Made by a program: the position numbers and the translations under genes | Notes under the pieces: model-generated | The model's input: the letters and a program-made list of their open reading frames with translations, nothing else | Database searches by the model: none | Told to the model about the DNA's origin: nothing | Shown: one piece after another, positions 10,850 through 22,639 of the stretch | Layout of the letters: each line of letters opens with the position of its first letter | Numbering within the stretch: position 1 is the first letter of the stretch | Source: Sphagnum compactum | Taxonomy: Eukaryota > Bryophyta > Sphagnopsida > Sphagnales | Assembly (NCBI GenBank): GCA_965153455.1 | Contig: OZ234497.1 | Coordinates: forward strand, 372,001 to 436,000 | Direction: 5' to 3' | DNA: 64,000 nt

Positions 10850-13150
10850 AGCTTATGGGATTGAGTTGGAGATGGCCAAGAAAGATGAACACAGGAAAAA
10901 ATGCAAGTTGTATGAAGGATCCAGGAAATTCCGAAATACTTGGACGACTAAGCTACCATGGGTAGAATCTATGTTTGATGAAAAGGGTGAAGTGCAGCAA
11001 GTCCAGTGTAAGGTCTACACCTTTGTTGCGATGTAAGATCATTCTACTTCAACAAAAATTCTATACATGTTTATAATGAACGTCTTTACACTGCCAATGA
11101 CTACCGATTTATTTTGGACCAGCTCCTAGTAGATGTGCCCTTTGAACATAAATGAAAAACATGTAGTTTGTGTCTATTTTTCATCGTCTTACTCATGGAT
11201 GTCCCATGACAAATTACAAAGACCTAAAAGATTTATTTCAAGTTTTGAAAATCAAAAGTGTTTCCAAAAAACATTAGTTTAACACATCAGGGTGGGGGAT
11301 GGTAGAGGTCATGCACATTGTGTTGTTGGAAGCTATTAAAACAACATTTGCTACCATTGTAGTTAATGCTGATGGAGTCACCACGATTGATAACACACAG
11401 TGGTTGTCAATCCATTTGTATGTGGTGCAAAAATGGAGGCACACTCCCATCCTCCTATGTGTTGAGGTAATAAGTTTGTTTAGCACCTTTGACAACATTT
11501 TTTCTTTGATGGTTAAGTATATGTTGGATTTTGGTGGTTTAGGGGTGGAATAACTAGCTAGAAAGTTGGTGAGCATTGGTTGTGATGGGTTTAGTGTCTT
11601 CCAAGGCCATCAAGCAGGTGTGACCATGAAATTCAAAAATAAGGTTACTCCATTCATCACTAAAGTGCAATTTTTTGCCCATCGAACTAACTTGGCAGTC
11701 ATCACCTTGTCAAATGTCCCTCTAGTGCATCAATTGGAAGGTATCCTACAAAGCCTGTATGTTTTTTTTTTCACAATTCGAAAAAAATTGCAAAATTCCA
11801 GAAGCTTATGGATTTTTTCAACACCAAGGGCAACAAGAGTCTACAAAATGTCAAGACCCATTGGATTTCAATGTTTTCTCCTTCAAAAATAATCTTTTTG
11901 GAGTATCGGCCTTTCGTTGTGAAAATGCACGCCAAAAGTCCAAAAAATGAATCTGCCAACAAAAACTTGAATTCTTTATGTGACATGGAGTTGATTTTGG
12001 GGTTGCCATGTTTATTGCCATTACTTGAATGTGTCCATAAGCTCATCAAGATTGCGCAAGGTTAAGATGTTTTTGTATGCAATCTTGTGGAGGCTGTCAA
12101 GTTGACCCAACTTGAATTGTACAGACTGTATTGTCATTCTTTTGCCAAGTTCGAAAATGTTGCCTTTGATGATTTCAATGCAATTGAAAACTTGACAAAT
12201 GCAACAATGTCAATGCAATGGTTTTCTGACTTGAATGGTGGAGAGGATGCAAAATACCTTGCATTATTTTTCTTTGGACACAAATACCATATTTATAATT
12301 CTTACATTGAGGGTGCAATAATTCTTCAGCTCATCATTAAAGTTGATTTCGGCATGGTAGTGAACAAGGTCAAGGAAAAGTGTGAAGGGGTAGTTCGAAG
12401 ACTTATCTCAAAGTTTGAGATGCGATTTTTAGAACAAGAAATTATGCTTGCATTAGGTGTGGTGTACCCACAATATTGGGCTACTAATTCGACAATTGCG
12501 GAAGAGATTTTTTTGGTCACCTTAACATGTTGAAAGCGGCTTTTTGTAAACCTCATAAAGGTTGGTGGATTGGACCAAGATGTTCTTCCATTGTTTTTAG
12601 CTCACATGTTTGACTTGCAATCTAGTCATTTCAAGATGACCATGTTGAATAATTCTGAGGCAGCATTGTGTGAAAAAAACTAGCTCAATCCCCTTACAAG
12701 GCTTTGGCACAAAATCTCCACATTTGTTATCCTCAACTTCAACCTTTCGAAATACATAAAGCTAGCTGAAATTATTGTTGTACAAGTTATAGGTCAATTG
12801 AAGACAAGCGGACATTTATCACGATTGTTTTCATGAAAAACAAATTGTGTAACCATTTGAGCACACATCTTGATTTGTGCACTAGGTTCCATAATCAACA
12901 ATTCTTTATTTTACAAAAAAAAATCACATGACCAAGCCATTGCCAAATGGCAGGACAAGGTGCGTTATTATGCAAATGCATAGAGGTTTTGCAAAGATTT
13001 TCTGGACTACAAATTTGCATCTACAAACCATATAAGGATGTAAGAAAATTTTGTAACATAAATGTTTTTTGTTTACCAAGCATTTTGAAGTCCCTTTCAA
13101 ATGTAGATTTTGTGATTCAGTTTGTGATTCAATTCACATGGAATTTGAAT
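10850..13150 (+). mobile_element. hAT-like transposase relic
   Basis: The relic starts with a segment near 10872 of the type KFRNTW..KLPWVESMFDEKG, which leads hAT-like transposases in seed-free plants. At 11299-11890 follow the RNase-H-like core hallmarks TTIDNTQWLSIHLYVV, IGCDGFSVFQGH and FFAHRTNLAVITLSNVPLVH, and at 12087-12530 a further helical part with AKYLALFFFGHKYHIYN. At least four stops or frameshifts separate the pieces, so no transposase can be made. Terminal inverted repeats and target duplications were not identified, so the element limits are approximate. Confidence 0.65.
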
Positions 13151-13672
13151 TTCAATATGTTTTAGAATTCAATTATGTGTAATTGGACTATCAAATTATT
13201 GTTCTCTTAGATCTAGAACTGGAATTGCAACCACTACACTAGGGTGCCAAATTAGTGTTATCCTAGATTCGGAGCTGAAACTAGTATTCCTTTGTAGCCA
13301 AATGCACTCCCCTCCTCACATAAATGTCGTCAAATTGTTCAATTGGCTTCCTATGATTGTCGCCATTCTGCAGACATTTGCAAAGTGATGACTCACCATG
13401 ATAGCCACTAACCCAATAAATTCGCCAAAGTGGCTCCACCTCAGAAAAAAATAACCACCTTTGCTGAGCTGTGTAGCCACATTGACAACTACTTGGACTT
13501 TTTTAAAAAGACACTGGCTCCACCACCACCAACATAGGTATTGCGAAATTCCTTACCCAAAAAATTCTAAGGCATGGCAGCAAAGTAATTAAATCTGACC
13601 AACCATCTTCTGTCCAAGAAACTTCTCAACATGGTCGTCATGTTGCCCATGGCCACCGGAAAGGACAAAGTA
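13151..13672. other. Intergenic, nothing recognised
   Basis: No coding similarity or repeat was seen between the hAT relic and the 35-bp minisatellite. Confidence 0.45.
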
Positions 13673-13812
13673 CCTCCCCATGTCGTCGGCCATGTTCTGT
13701 CGAAGTACCTCCCCATGTCATCGGCCATGTTCTGTCGAAGTACCTCCCCATGTCATCGGCCATGTTCTGTCGAAGTACCTCCCCATCTCGTCGGCCATGT
13801 TCTGTAGAAGTA
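13673..13812. repeat. Minisatellite, 4 x 35 bp
   Basis: Four tandem units of exactly 35 bp start at 13673, 13708, 13743 and 13778, each with the core CCTCCCCATGTC and GGCCATGTTCTGTCGAAG. They differ at a few positions only. The flanks continue with degraded copies. Confidence 0.9.
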
Positions 13813-15116
13813 ACTTCCCAATGTGGTCCTAGCAGCTGGTTCTTATTTTTTTGATGACTGATTAAACTGATAACTACGTGGTCTTGACTTTTCAAAATTT
13901 GAGAAACTGCCTGGATGAATCGATGATCATCCAGATATATTATTCAAGATTATTCAATCTTTAATAGTAATACAAAAAAAATCATTTTTATTTTAAAAAT
14001 CTTATCACCAGTGCATTAGAAAAGAATTATCTTTTGCAACTTAGACTATGCAATTACATGTATCACAAACAACTAAAAAAATGTTGTAACAAATTTTTTC
14101 AGTTACATGTGACACATGTAATTGGATAAGACAAGTTACAAAAGATATTTTTTCATTATTTGATAATCTACCCATGGTTATTACCCAAAATTTTCTGATA
14201 ACACCCAATGTTTTGGATATTGATAACCTGTCTGATCCCATAAAATTCAAAAAAACAACCCGGCGGTTATTTGAAAGAAATAACCGACCGACACTGGAAA
14301 CTACCTCTCCAGTCCCCGTGCATAAAGTTTTTGAGCAGTAACTTTTTATTTTATTTTTTTAGTCACGTTTCCGACAAGAAAAAGTCCGCTGTCCTCGGGT
14401 CTGACGGTTCTTACGCGCCATTCCTTCGGAGCTCGAACTATGGCATCTTGACTACCGCGTTTCTCTTAGTTCTCAACGCGCTTGTTTTCATTTTTCCTCG
14501 TGTGCTTTGCTGCGTGAGGCTCCTCACCAACGCTCCTCGTTGGATTTGTGAAATCGGACGCGATGTCGGGATCCATGGGAGGTGCCGGTGGCTTCGAAGT
14601 TGGTTTCATTTGGACTGGCGGGGGATGTTAACGCATCAAGGAAACATGTGAAATTTTGGATCGAAGAGCAGCTTGAATTTCTTGGTTAGAAGTTCCTTGC
14701 CCGTTCGCTCCATTTGTTGCTTTTATCATACGGTGGAAGTGAGTGGCTCACAGACAGGAACGGTTGTTCATAGCAGTTGCTCAATTTCGTCCTCTTCAGT
14801 TCTGGGATTTGGAAGATTTTTGTGTTTGTGATTTGTCCAGATCGAGGACTCCTGATATTGGAATAACTTTGTTTGGTTGGAGTAGAAAACATCTTTCTGT
14901 CATTTGGGATCCTAATTCCTCTTTGTTCTAAAGTCTTTTGATCCACACTTTCTGAGGGTTTCAGTAAACTGCGACGAGTTTTTTTGCAACTGATTGTTAC
15001 TGATGGTTGCACCAGTAGGCATCATTGAAGACGCTGGGTGCTGGTTGCGAGCGAGCACTGGAAATTGGGGCTATTGCAGTTAAGTACACAAATAAAGGGA
15101 CAGTTGAGGCCACGGA
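13813..15116 (+). promoter_or_regulatory. Putative promoter and 5' leader of the chimeric gene
   Basis: An AT-rich part (13900-14250) gives way to a more GC-rich part (14250-15116) directly upstream of the start codon at 15117, as expected of a promoter and transcribed leader. No open frame with domain character lies here. A specific TATA box or start site could not be fixed. Confidence 0.35.
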
Positions 15117-18100
15117 ATGGCTGGTAATTTGATGGGGGCACCGCCCTCGAAGGACTGGGATTCTCCAGAGCAACCGGAGTACGCTGCGGACTATGATGCG
15201 GACGATAATCCATGGCTCATTGACCCTAAGCATCCCAGTTTGGAAGGCTTGAAGAAGTGGCGGGTAAGCCTTTTTGCTTCATTGGATCTCATTACTACTT
15301 GTAATCAGCCCGTGCTAATCCTGAACTCGGAAAAGGGGCCCTTCTCAGGATTGCGATGATATGTAGGTGTTTCCTGGCCTTTGCCAGGCTAGGCTTTTGC
15401 CTCCTTGACAATCTTTTTTGGTAAGGACAGCTGCAGCTTGTACCAAGATTATGACCCAAGCACTCGCCTTTCAGTCTTATGGCAGAAGATCGTCGGAATC
15501 CAATCATGATCTTCAAGGCAAACAAGATTTTAGAGCCGCGGGGTAGGTTTGGGAGCTACAGGCTCACATCAAGCTGATCTAGATGTAAAGATTGGGAAAT
15601 TCTAGAGCCCCTTTTTCTCTTCAAGTCAGTCTCTGCTTTTCAACTCTACATCTGTCACCAGGCTCTGCAGTATTAGAATGTGGCTAACTGCAACTTGTGG
15701 AATTTGTATGTGAATTGGTTGCTGCTGGGTCCACGCGGTCTTTTGGAATGGAACTTAGTGGCATGCACACACTCTCCTTAATTTGCAGGAGCAGTGCATG
15801 AATTTGGGCAATCTTTAGGTGAACAACTATAATGTGTTTTGAGTCTCAAACTATGTATGATTGCAAAGAGCATGGCACTGATATGTGGTACTGTACTGCA
15901 GAAATGGACACTAGTCATCAATAGCACTCGAAGGTTTCAATTTATACAAAAACTGCATGAAGAAAGGACAACAGTTGTATCCCCAGCAGCAACCCTAAAT
16001 CCAGCAGCTCGTTTAAGAGCTGTTATTCAAGTATGCTCACCATGACTCCTTTTGAACCTACACATCTTCTCACCACCTCTTCACAGATCATGATTTTGTC
16101 ATCTTCCAACTCCAGCACTTGTCTCTCTCCTCGGAAGTCTCATCACTTGTCCTGCATATGTATCTTGTTTCCTTGGGTTCAGGTTTTGAATTGTAGCTGA
16201 AGTTATCACTCTGTGAATCAATTCATTGAGTGAAAAATTTTAGGTCAAAATACGCCAGTGAAACTAATTCTTATTTGACTTGGTTGTAGTTATACTCTGG
16301 TAGGGCAGTCCTTTATGTCATTTGCTGATGGATATATTCATCATCAACTTTTACCCATCACCATATACTGCTGACAAAAGTGGCAGAAAGTTCATGTCAC
16401 AGTCAATGTTTCTGGAAGCTCTAGTAAAAGGATCTCCTTATGGTACATTGCAATTACTTACCATGCTTTGGTGGTTCTTGTCTCACAGGCAGTTGCCAAA
16501 TTTCGGAGTTTTCATCAAAATGAACAAGGTATGACAAGCTGCTAAGTGCTTGCAACTCTGTCTTGTCATCATCTTGTACAGCAGTATGTTTCTGTGGTGT
16601 TTAGTGGGGTTGCTTTTGATGAGCAGTCAATTCACTTGATGTGATGCATATCTGACTTTTCCCTGGTTGATCACCAGCAAGGCCTGTTTTATCCCTACAT
16701 TGATGCTTTGGTTACATCATCTGTTGTGGTGACGCAGAAGTGCCACCTGACGGCTTTGGAGTTGTCCTCCAAACAGTAGTACATCAACTTCAAGATTGTG
16801 AAATTGAAAGTTTGCAGAAGCTTGGTGGGGTAGGAGCTGTTTCTTCAACATAATTTGACTTTTTCAAGTGGTGATTTTGTCACAATTTTGAGCAAGACTG
16901 AAGGGTTCCCAATGCAGGATATTCCAGTGATACTTCAAAATCTATTCATGCTAGCAACACATTCCACCAGTTGAGACTTTTGAGCAGGAGAGAACTTGAA
17001 ATCTACTGGCTGTAAATGATTTTGCATTTGCCCTTCATAACCTGCCTGAACAGAAGGCTGGTCAGGAGTTTGAAGGGGTGTTTTGCTCTGAACTGGGTTT
17101 AGCTGTTAATGTGTTCCTGGAAGTATGGTCGGTCTTATGCACACTTGGTTTCTATTTTGCAGGTTGAAAATGTTGCTAGGACACTTCTTACAAACTTGGA
17201 GGGTGGCTTCCATGCCTCACCATGTGATTCCAAACAACTGTTACAATTTCAAAGATTGAATGAGGAGAAGGAAGGCATTCAACAACTGGCGGTGAGTACA
17301 TAATACGTGGGATAGTTTTAAAATGTTCTAATGGTATGTATTTTGGATTCCTGTACCCTTTCTTTGATTGCTTTCTCCTTCTAATAATATGATTCTGTAT
17401 TATATGGACATCAGATCCTGTGGATTTAAATCCACCTAGGTGAAGTGATTTGAGAAGGAAAGTTTGGTGGATGCAATGCAGGTTGTGAGAGGGGGTTGTG
17501 AAAAGATTGTGTCTATCTTTGATCTGGAACGTGGAGACATTGTGCCCTCGTCCTTAGGTGGTCAGGTGGGTCCTTTTGCTACCATTCTCCTTGAAGTTGG
17601 ACAATTTTTGAACTTCGTGTTCCATGCATAGATTGTAACCATAAGAGGTATGGTCACTGGAATCTGTGCATGATTGTTGTCCAACTTTATGATGTGGAAA
17701 TACAGTGATACTTTGTTATTTGTGGCTTCAGATACCATGTTCTGTGCAGTACTCTAGATTGCAGTTAAGAATCAGTGAATCCTACTTGTTTTTGCTGCTA
17801 AATAGCATGAGTTCAATTCAGGTGCCAGCTGATGGAATAATGGTGGAGGGGCGTTGTCTTTCCATTAAAGAGTCAGAAATAACTTGTGAACATGATCCTG
17901 TAAGACTCAGCAATCTCTGATGTTCTTCTCCTGTATCTTTGCATTTGGATTGGAAAATAAAACTTCTTTGCCTTGAAGTTTGAGGTCATCAACAATTCAC
18001 TATCATTGTAAGGTGCAAGCCTCTTTTGATACGTGTATGTCTTATTCTAAAGACCTTCTGGTCTCTCAATCCTGTTCATGAAAATGCCAAATTTAACTTC

Positions 18101-18957
18101 CTGATGGAGCATGTGCTGTGTCATGACAGGAGGTATTCTTAACCTCTGCATCATCTCAATTATTTGTTGCAACTGACTGAAATTCAAAGACTCATGGTGC
18201 CCACAAAGATACATGACACCGAACAAGAATTGCATATGCAGATTGACTCAAGAGGGGAGGTTTCTCTAAAATAATTCCCAGTAGTACCTTGCCATGGAGA
18301 TAGTGATTTGATTTGTCCCATGAAATTATTGTGGCAGGTTACAAGTGTGGTGGTTCCTGCACCAGAGGGCATTCCAGTGACTGTTACTCTCACGTATGAT
18401 GCTTTTACATGGCCTAGCAGCAGATGTCCTTGTTTTGTTCTTCATTGACCATGACAGGACTTAACTTATGCTCTGAGAGTTGGAAGTAGGTCTTGTTCTT
18501 CTGCACTTTCTTCCCATTGTTGTTACTCTCTATCAATATAACTATGCTTTGTGTTGGTTGAACTTGGTATCATCATGGTTACATGGGTTGTTCTCTGTTT
18601 CAGGCTGTCTTACTACATGCGTAAGATGATGGCTGATAATGCACAGGTATGTCAGTTTCTCATGAATCTTTAATGCACCTTCTTATAACAGAGTGATAGT
18701 ACCAGATATATGTTGATCTTCATGCTTGTTTGATACAATGCTTGGAGGTAATGCTGTCTGTGTATTGGTTGCTCTCTTTTTCTTCTATTTGTCTGCCTCA
18801 CAAGTATACCATGTCTGCTCTGGGAGATGACATACAGTGTGAATAGAGTGCACTTTGTGTGGCTTTGTGACAGCTCTGTCAACTGGCAGCCTGTGAGACA
18901 ATGGGATCAGCCACAACAGTCTTCTGTGACAAGACTTGTACCCCCACAACAAAAAAG
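15117..18957 (+). CDS. ACA-type Ca2+-ATPase-derived exons 1-10 of the chimeric gene
   Basis: The exons align in order with an autoinhibited Ca2+-ATPase. Exon 1 is acidic and ends HPSLEGLKKWR. Exon 2 continues TLVINSTRRFQFIQKL, the calmodulin-binding autoinhibitory segment. Exons 4 and 5 match the PP.GFGV..., ESLQKLGGVENVARTLLTNL stretch, then jump directly to LLQFQRLNEEKEGIQ, so TM1 and TM2 (about 90 residues) are missing. Exons 6 and 7 are the actuator domain (SIFDLERGDIVP, then VPADGIMVEGRCLSI), but TGES reads TCEH. Exon 8 retains PEGIPVTVTLT of TM4. The tenth exon reads ACETMGSATTV followed by DKTCTP instead of DKTGTL. The nucleotide-binding domain and everything after it are absent. As a pump it must be dead, while the calmodulin-binding start may still function. 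Confidence 0.75.
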
Positions 18958-21900
18958 GTAACCCTTACAGACTGCAACATGTCTTCTGGCAGCTTCAGAC
19001 TGTTTGTATTTCATCCCTGTCACATTCCCTTGACAGGGAGCAGGCATGACTAGTCTCCTGCCCTCATGAGCAATGCTTATTGCTTTGTACCTCAGCCTGA
19101 CCAAAGTACCCATCTGACTTCCTATTCCTTTGTCAATAGGCACACTTCAATGTTCAGTCTACAGAAGAAGACCCACCAGTGATAGCTGGGCATCAACGAC
19201 CACGGGTATATTGAGCAGTTTTCAATGTGTCTTCTGCATTTTCCATCTTTAGCCATAGTTTCAGAGCTTGTAAACAACCTCTAGAACATGTAAAGTGATC
19301 AGGGGTTTACCTGGCACTCTATTTATGTGCAGCTTCTTGCTGCTTTAAATAATTGTGGAATTTGAAAATAGCTCTGGAGGAGTAGTAATATAAAGTAGAC
19401 ATGTTTTCCAGGTTTATGTGGGACACAACATGCTATGGTGTTTTCCTGTTTTTGTAATCAGTTGTATGGATGTCATATTCAATTTCCAATTCTTTGTTGA
19501 ACAGGCAGCCTCTTGTAAGACAGTTAGTGACTCAATGGATCAAGGAGTGAACAAGCCAATCCAGTCTAAGCCAACAAATGTTTGCTCTCAGGTTCTGCAG
19601 CATCTGGTTCCTACATCTCAAGCACAGGCCCCATTGCAGCAGCAATTGTCTCTGGCACAGCACACCCAACAGCATTCACAATCCCACTCTTTGATGCTTC
19701 AAGTGCAACTTGCTGCAGCTGAAGCTGTCCAAATGCAGCAGAACCAGGTTCTGGCCCACCAGCACCACCAGCAGGCTACACTGCAGCAGCAAGGGATGGT
19801 GCACCAAAGTTCAAGCAAAGGTATTAGGATGATTTTCTTTCGCTCACTGTTCAATGGTTTTGCCAGTCAAGGAAAACTTTCTCTTCATTCAAAGCCACAA
19901 TAATAGGATCCCTTTGATGTTTGTAAGCTCAACATTTGCTCTCAATAGTGCTTGGTTTGTGCCATCAGTTGGCAATGACCATACATCAGCATAATCGCCT
20001 GGTAACATACATGTTTTACAATCCTAACCTTTTTGTGTTGTGCATTTATTGGAGTAGGTAACATGGAAGTTATGAATTATGATGTCAATGAGAGTGGAGA
20101 CTGCTACTCAAATAGCATGACAGATGAGCAGGTGGAGAACACGGACTCTGAGCCAGAGAATGCTTTGGAAGGTTATCAGTCTGAGGCAAAGACAATATGG
20201 CAGCAAGAAGGTACTCCATCTACACACTTCATACTAGTTTTAGCTTCATGGCTTATGCATGAAGTAGTGAAAATGGTGGTGATTCAAGTGGAGTAGTGAA
20301 AATGACTGTCATTGATCATAGTTAGCACACTTTGTTTTTGCCAGAACTTTGCTAAGGACTTCAGAAACACTTCATCCCAGATAGTCATGGACTGTTCTTT
20401 CTGCACAGATGCAGAAGTTTGTTAGATCATGTTGCAGAACTGAGCGAACTGTGATTTTGATGAGTCTTTCACATGATGGGACACTACACCTCCAAACATA
20501 CTTTCCATTGTGCTTTGTAGGTGCCAATGATACCTTCACATTCCAAGCAACTTCATTGAACCCTGCCAACACACAAGTCTTCAAGGAAAGGACTTTAACA
20601 GCAATATGTGACCTTGATGATAGAACATCTGGCCACAATTCAAAACTGCTGGTGAATGTGTTGCAGTGCAAGTATATGGTCAACACAATATTGGCCAGCA
20701 AATGTTATCTCATGGAGCAGACTTGTACATCTTCAGCTGATCCAATCTATAAAGAATTGTTCCGCATTGTCAAGAAAGCAGACTTGATTGTGCAAGAGTG
20801 CAGTGATGAGCCATTGAAGCTGAAATCATTACTTGCACAAATGGACAATGTCCATGCATTTGTTGATGTTACGGTTGATTGGCAATGGTGCACAAGGTTG
20901 TTCAGAAATGATGTTGAAGACTGCACACGGGCATCTGTTCATTCAAAATTTGAGCAACTCAAACAGCAAGATCTTATGCAGAATAAAAAGTTGTGGGATG
21001 CACACATTGCAGAGCTTCAGAAGCAATCGATGAGTACTACTGGTGATTCTAGAACAGGAGTAAGGAGCAACCTTGCAGATTATCTCCAAGGGAGGGTGCA
21101 GAATGTTATGCATCCCTACGATAAACCAGAGGGACTGCCTCGATGCTTTGTTTGGGCCTCTGATCCTGAAGCAAATCGAGGAGAGTTTTTGGGGATGGGG
21201 ATATCTGGATCAGTTTGTCAGTACACATGGTTTGGGATGGATTGTGCTGAAAAATCCTTCAACGCTTATGATGATTGTGAAAAAAAGAAGCGTAATTTTG
21301 AGAATGAGGCTGGAGTCATGGGTTGCATGAACCACCCACATGTTGTACAATTGATATGTTGCCATCAAGATTCTACCAAGGCTTCAATTCTGATGGAACT
21401 CATGCCCACAAATCTTGAAAAGTACATCAGGAAACGAAAGTATGCATTCACGCCTCAAGCAGCTGTATACATCATGTTACAGATTGCTTCAGGTATGGAG
21501 TACTTGCATGGTCGAGGTGTTGTACACCGTGACCTCAAACCTAATAACATCTTGGTTTGTCCAAACACAAACCCTGAACTCTCTGCTGATGGGTATGTGG
21601 AGGTGAAGTTGGCTGATTTTGGTATGGCAAAGACAAAGGTCAACACCTCTTCATCTATGTCACACTCTCAGATTTGTGGAGCAACAACATGGAGGGCACC
21701 AGAGGCCTTTGAAGACCACGAAGGGCACCTGAGGCCTTTTCGTGCAAGAAAAGCTGATGTATATAGCTTTGGGATCTTGTGCTCACAAATTCTCTCTGGT
21801 AACTTGTGCCCCTTTGGTAACCCCCCAGTGAGATTGCTTGCAAGAATTAGTTCCCCACTCAATGAAAGGCCATTTTTGCCTTCAGACAAATTCCCTGCAC

Positions 21901-22034
21901 AATTACTTTCCCTGATCCAGCAGTGTTGGGCTCCTGATCCATGTAAGCGCCCAAATTTCTCAACTATTTACAGGAGACTGCAAGAAATTAGACTTGCAGC
22001 TTTTGGTGTGCAACAGAATGTAAAGAAAATCTGA
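15117..22034 (+). CDS. Chimeric gene: Ca2+-ATPase-derived N-terminus, Q-rich linker, MLKL-like kinase
   Basis: My exon model joins 15117-15263, 15902-16030, 16489-16528, 16738-16829, 17163-17291, 17482-17565, 17822-17899, 18338-18393, 18604-18646, 18874-18957, 19140-19205, 19505-19820, 20058-20210 and 20521-22034. Every intron begins with GT and ends with AG, all phases match, and the sum is 2931 nt, which is 976 codons plus stop with no internal stop seen. Residues 1-316 derive from an autoinhibited plant Ca2+-ATPase (ACA/P2B type) lacking transmembrane segments and with ruined catalytic motifs. Residues about 317-472 are linker, partly glutamine-rich. Residues 473-976 form an N-terminal helical domain plus kinase domain. 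An alternative is an ACA pseudogene next to a separate kinase gene with unseen first exons. Transcript evidence is lacking. Confidence 0.6.
18050..18260 (+). pseudogene. Eroded Ca2+-ATPase exon(s) inside an intron
   Basis: Within the intron 17900-18337 the plus strand still shows NPVHENAKFNFLM (ACA: PVHKNAKNPFL) and, after a stop and frameshift, LTEIQRLMVPTK followed by EQELHMQI (ACA: TEWGRLM, EETPLQV). This is the expected stretch between the actuator and TM4. It no longer has an open frame or usable splice sites. Skipping it joins exon 7 to exon 8 in phase. Confidence 0.6.
19140..20210 (+). CDS. Glutamine-rich linker exons 11-13 of the chimeric gene
   Basis: Three exons (19140-19205, 19505-19820, 20058-20210) link the ATPase part to the kinase part. 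The middle one is rich in Q, H and A (for example LVPTSQAQAPLQQQLSLAQH) and resembles low-complexity regions of transcription co-regulators, without a nameable domain. The third is acidic (MTDEQVENTDSEPENALEGY). The third exon also occurs in decayed form in the duplicate at about 22870-22990, so it belonged to the kinase gene before that copy arose. Its origin relative to the ATPase part is unknown. Confidence 0.6.
20521..22034 (+). CDS. Exon 14: helical domain and MLKL/DUF1221-type protein kinase
   Basis: An acceptor (TGCTTTGTAG) precedes 20521. The same acceptor is conserved in the decayed copy near 24089, so the upstream ATG at 20409 is intronic. Residues 473 to about 650 are predicted helical (LYKELFRIVKKAD-type region, WQWCTRLF) and correspond in place to the N-terminal bundle of plant MLKL-like proteins. 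The kinase domain (about 690-970) has glycine loop GMGISGSV, lysine in CAEKSF, MELMPTNLEKYI, GMEYLHGRGVVHRDLKPNN, DFGMAK, WRAPEAF, KADVYSFG and a final CWAPDPCKRPNFSTI. All catalytic residues are intact, so an active kinase is likely. The family name rests on the ELM..L..YI and IMLQIASGMEYLH signatures remembered from plant MLKL relatives. Confidence 0.85.
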
Positions 22035-22069
22035 TCTTATGGTTGAACCATTGAGGGCATGTAATATTT

Positions 22070-22560
22070 GCATCAACAAGGGATAATACATAGGGACCTC
22101 AATTTTTCACAAATTTTAGTCAGTTATCCTAAATAAGACCAAGAGATGGTGAAAGCAAGGTATTTGCAAGCCAAAATGGCACTTTGTACCTTATCAAAGA
22201 TTGTTAACCCTAGCTTTCCTTTTTCTTATTTGATAACAACTATGGGAAAATTAGATGGATGGCACTTGAGTTGATGTTGGACAAGAATGCAAACAATTAT
22301 TATTATGAACCATTCAAGGCAGATGTGTACATCTATGCTATTACATGCTTTGAAATCCTCATAAGGAAAGTACCATTTCCAAGATGGGATGTAAATAAGA
22401 TTAGAAGCCTGGTCAAGGCAGGTGCAAGGCCAAGGTTACGTACTTCTCTGCCCACATTCTTGTTGTGGTTATAAAGCAATGTTGGGATGCTAATGTGATT
22501 AGGAGGCCATTTTTTTTGGAGATCTGCTCCAAGTTAGACATCTTAAAGGCCTTTGCATGA
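22070..22560 (+). pseudogene. Protein kinase C-lobe fragment
   Basis: The frame shows QGIIHRDLNFSQILVSYPK, a stop, a run of about 60 residues, then WMALELMLDKN, KADVYIYAITCFEIL and PFPRWDVNKIRSL. After another stop it shows IKQCWDANVIRRPFF and EICSKLDILKAF. This is a different MLKL-like kinase paralogue in tandem behind the intact one, retaining only subdomains VIb-XI. HRD and APE are partly recognisable (APE became ALE) and DFG is gone. Confidence 0.75.
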
Positions 22561-22639
22561 TAGAAGATTTTACAAGCATGATGATCTAGGGCATTGGGAA
22601 ATAGTAGAATTCTTGGCTACATCTTATCTACTCTTTTTT

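Noticed and set aside
13673-13812. CRISPR-like array (35-bp period)
   Set aside because: The repeats are directly adjacent without spacers, and the window is from a plant nucleus. It is a minisatellite, as is the array at 53331.
15117-18957. A functional Ca2+ pump gene
   Set aside because: TM1, TM2, TM3, the nucleotide-binding domain and the C-terminal membrane part are missing, and the TGES and DKTGT motifs are altered.
20409-20520. ATG at 20409 as start of the kinase protein
   Set aside because: A strong acceptor at 20520 is conserved in the decayed duplicate near 24089, and the exon before it joins in phase. The 37 codons upstream are read-through of an intron.
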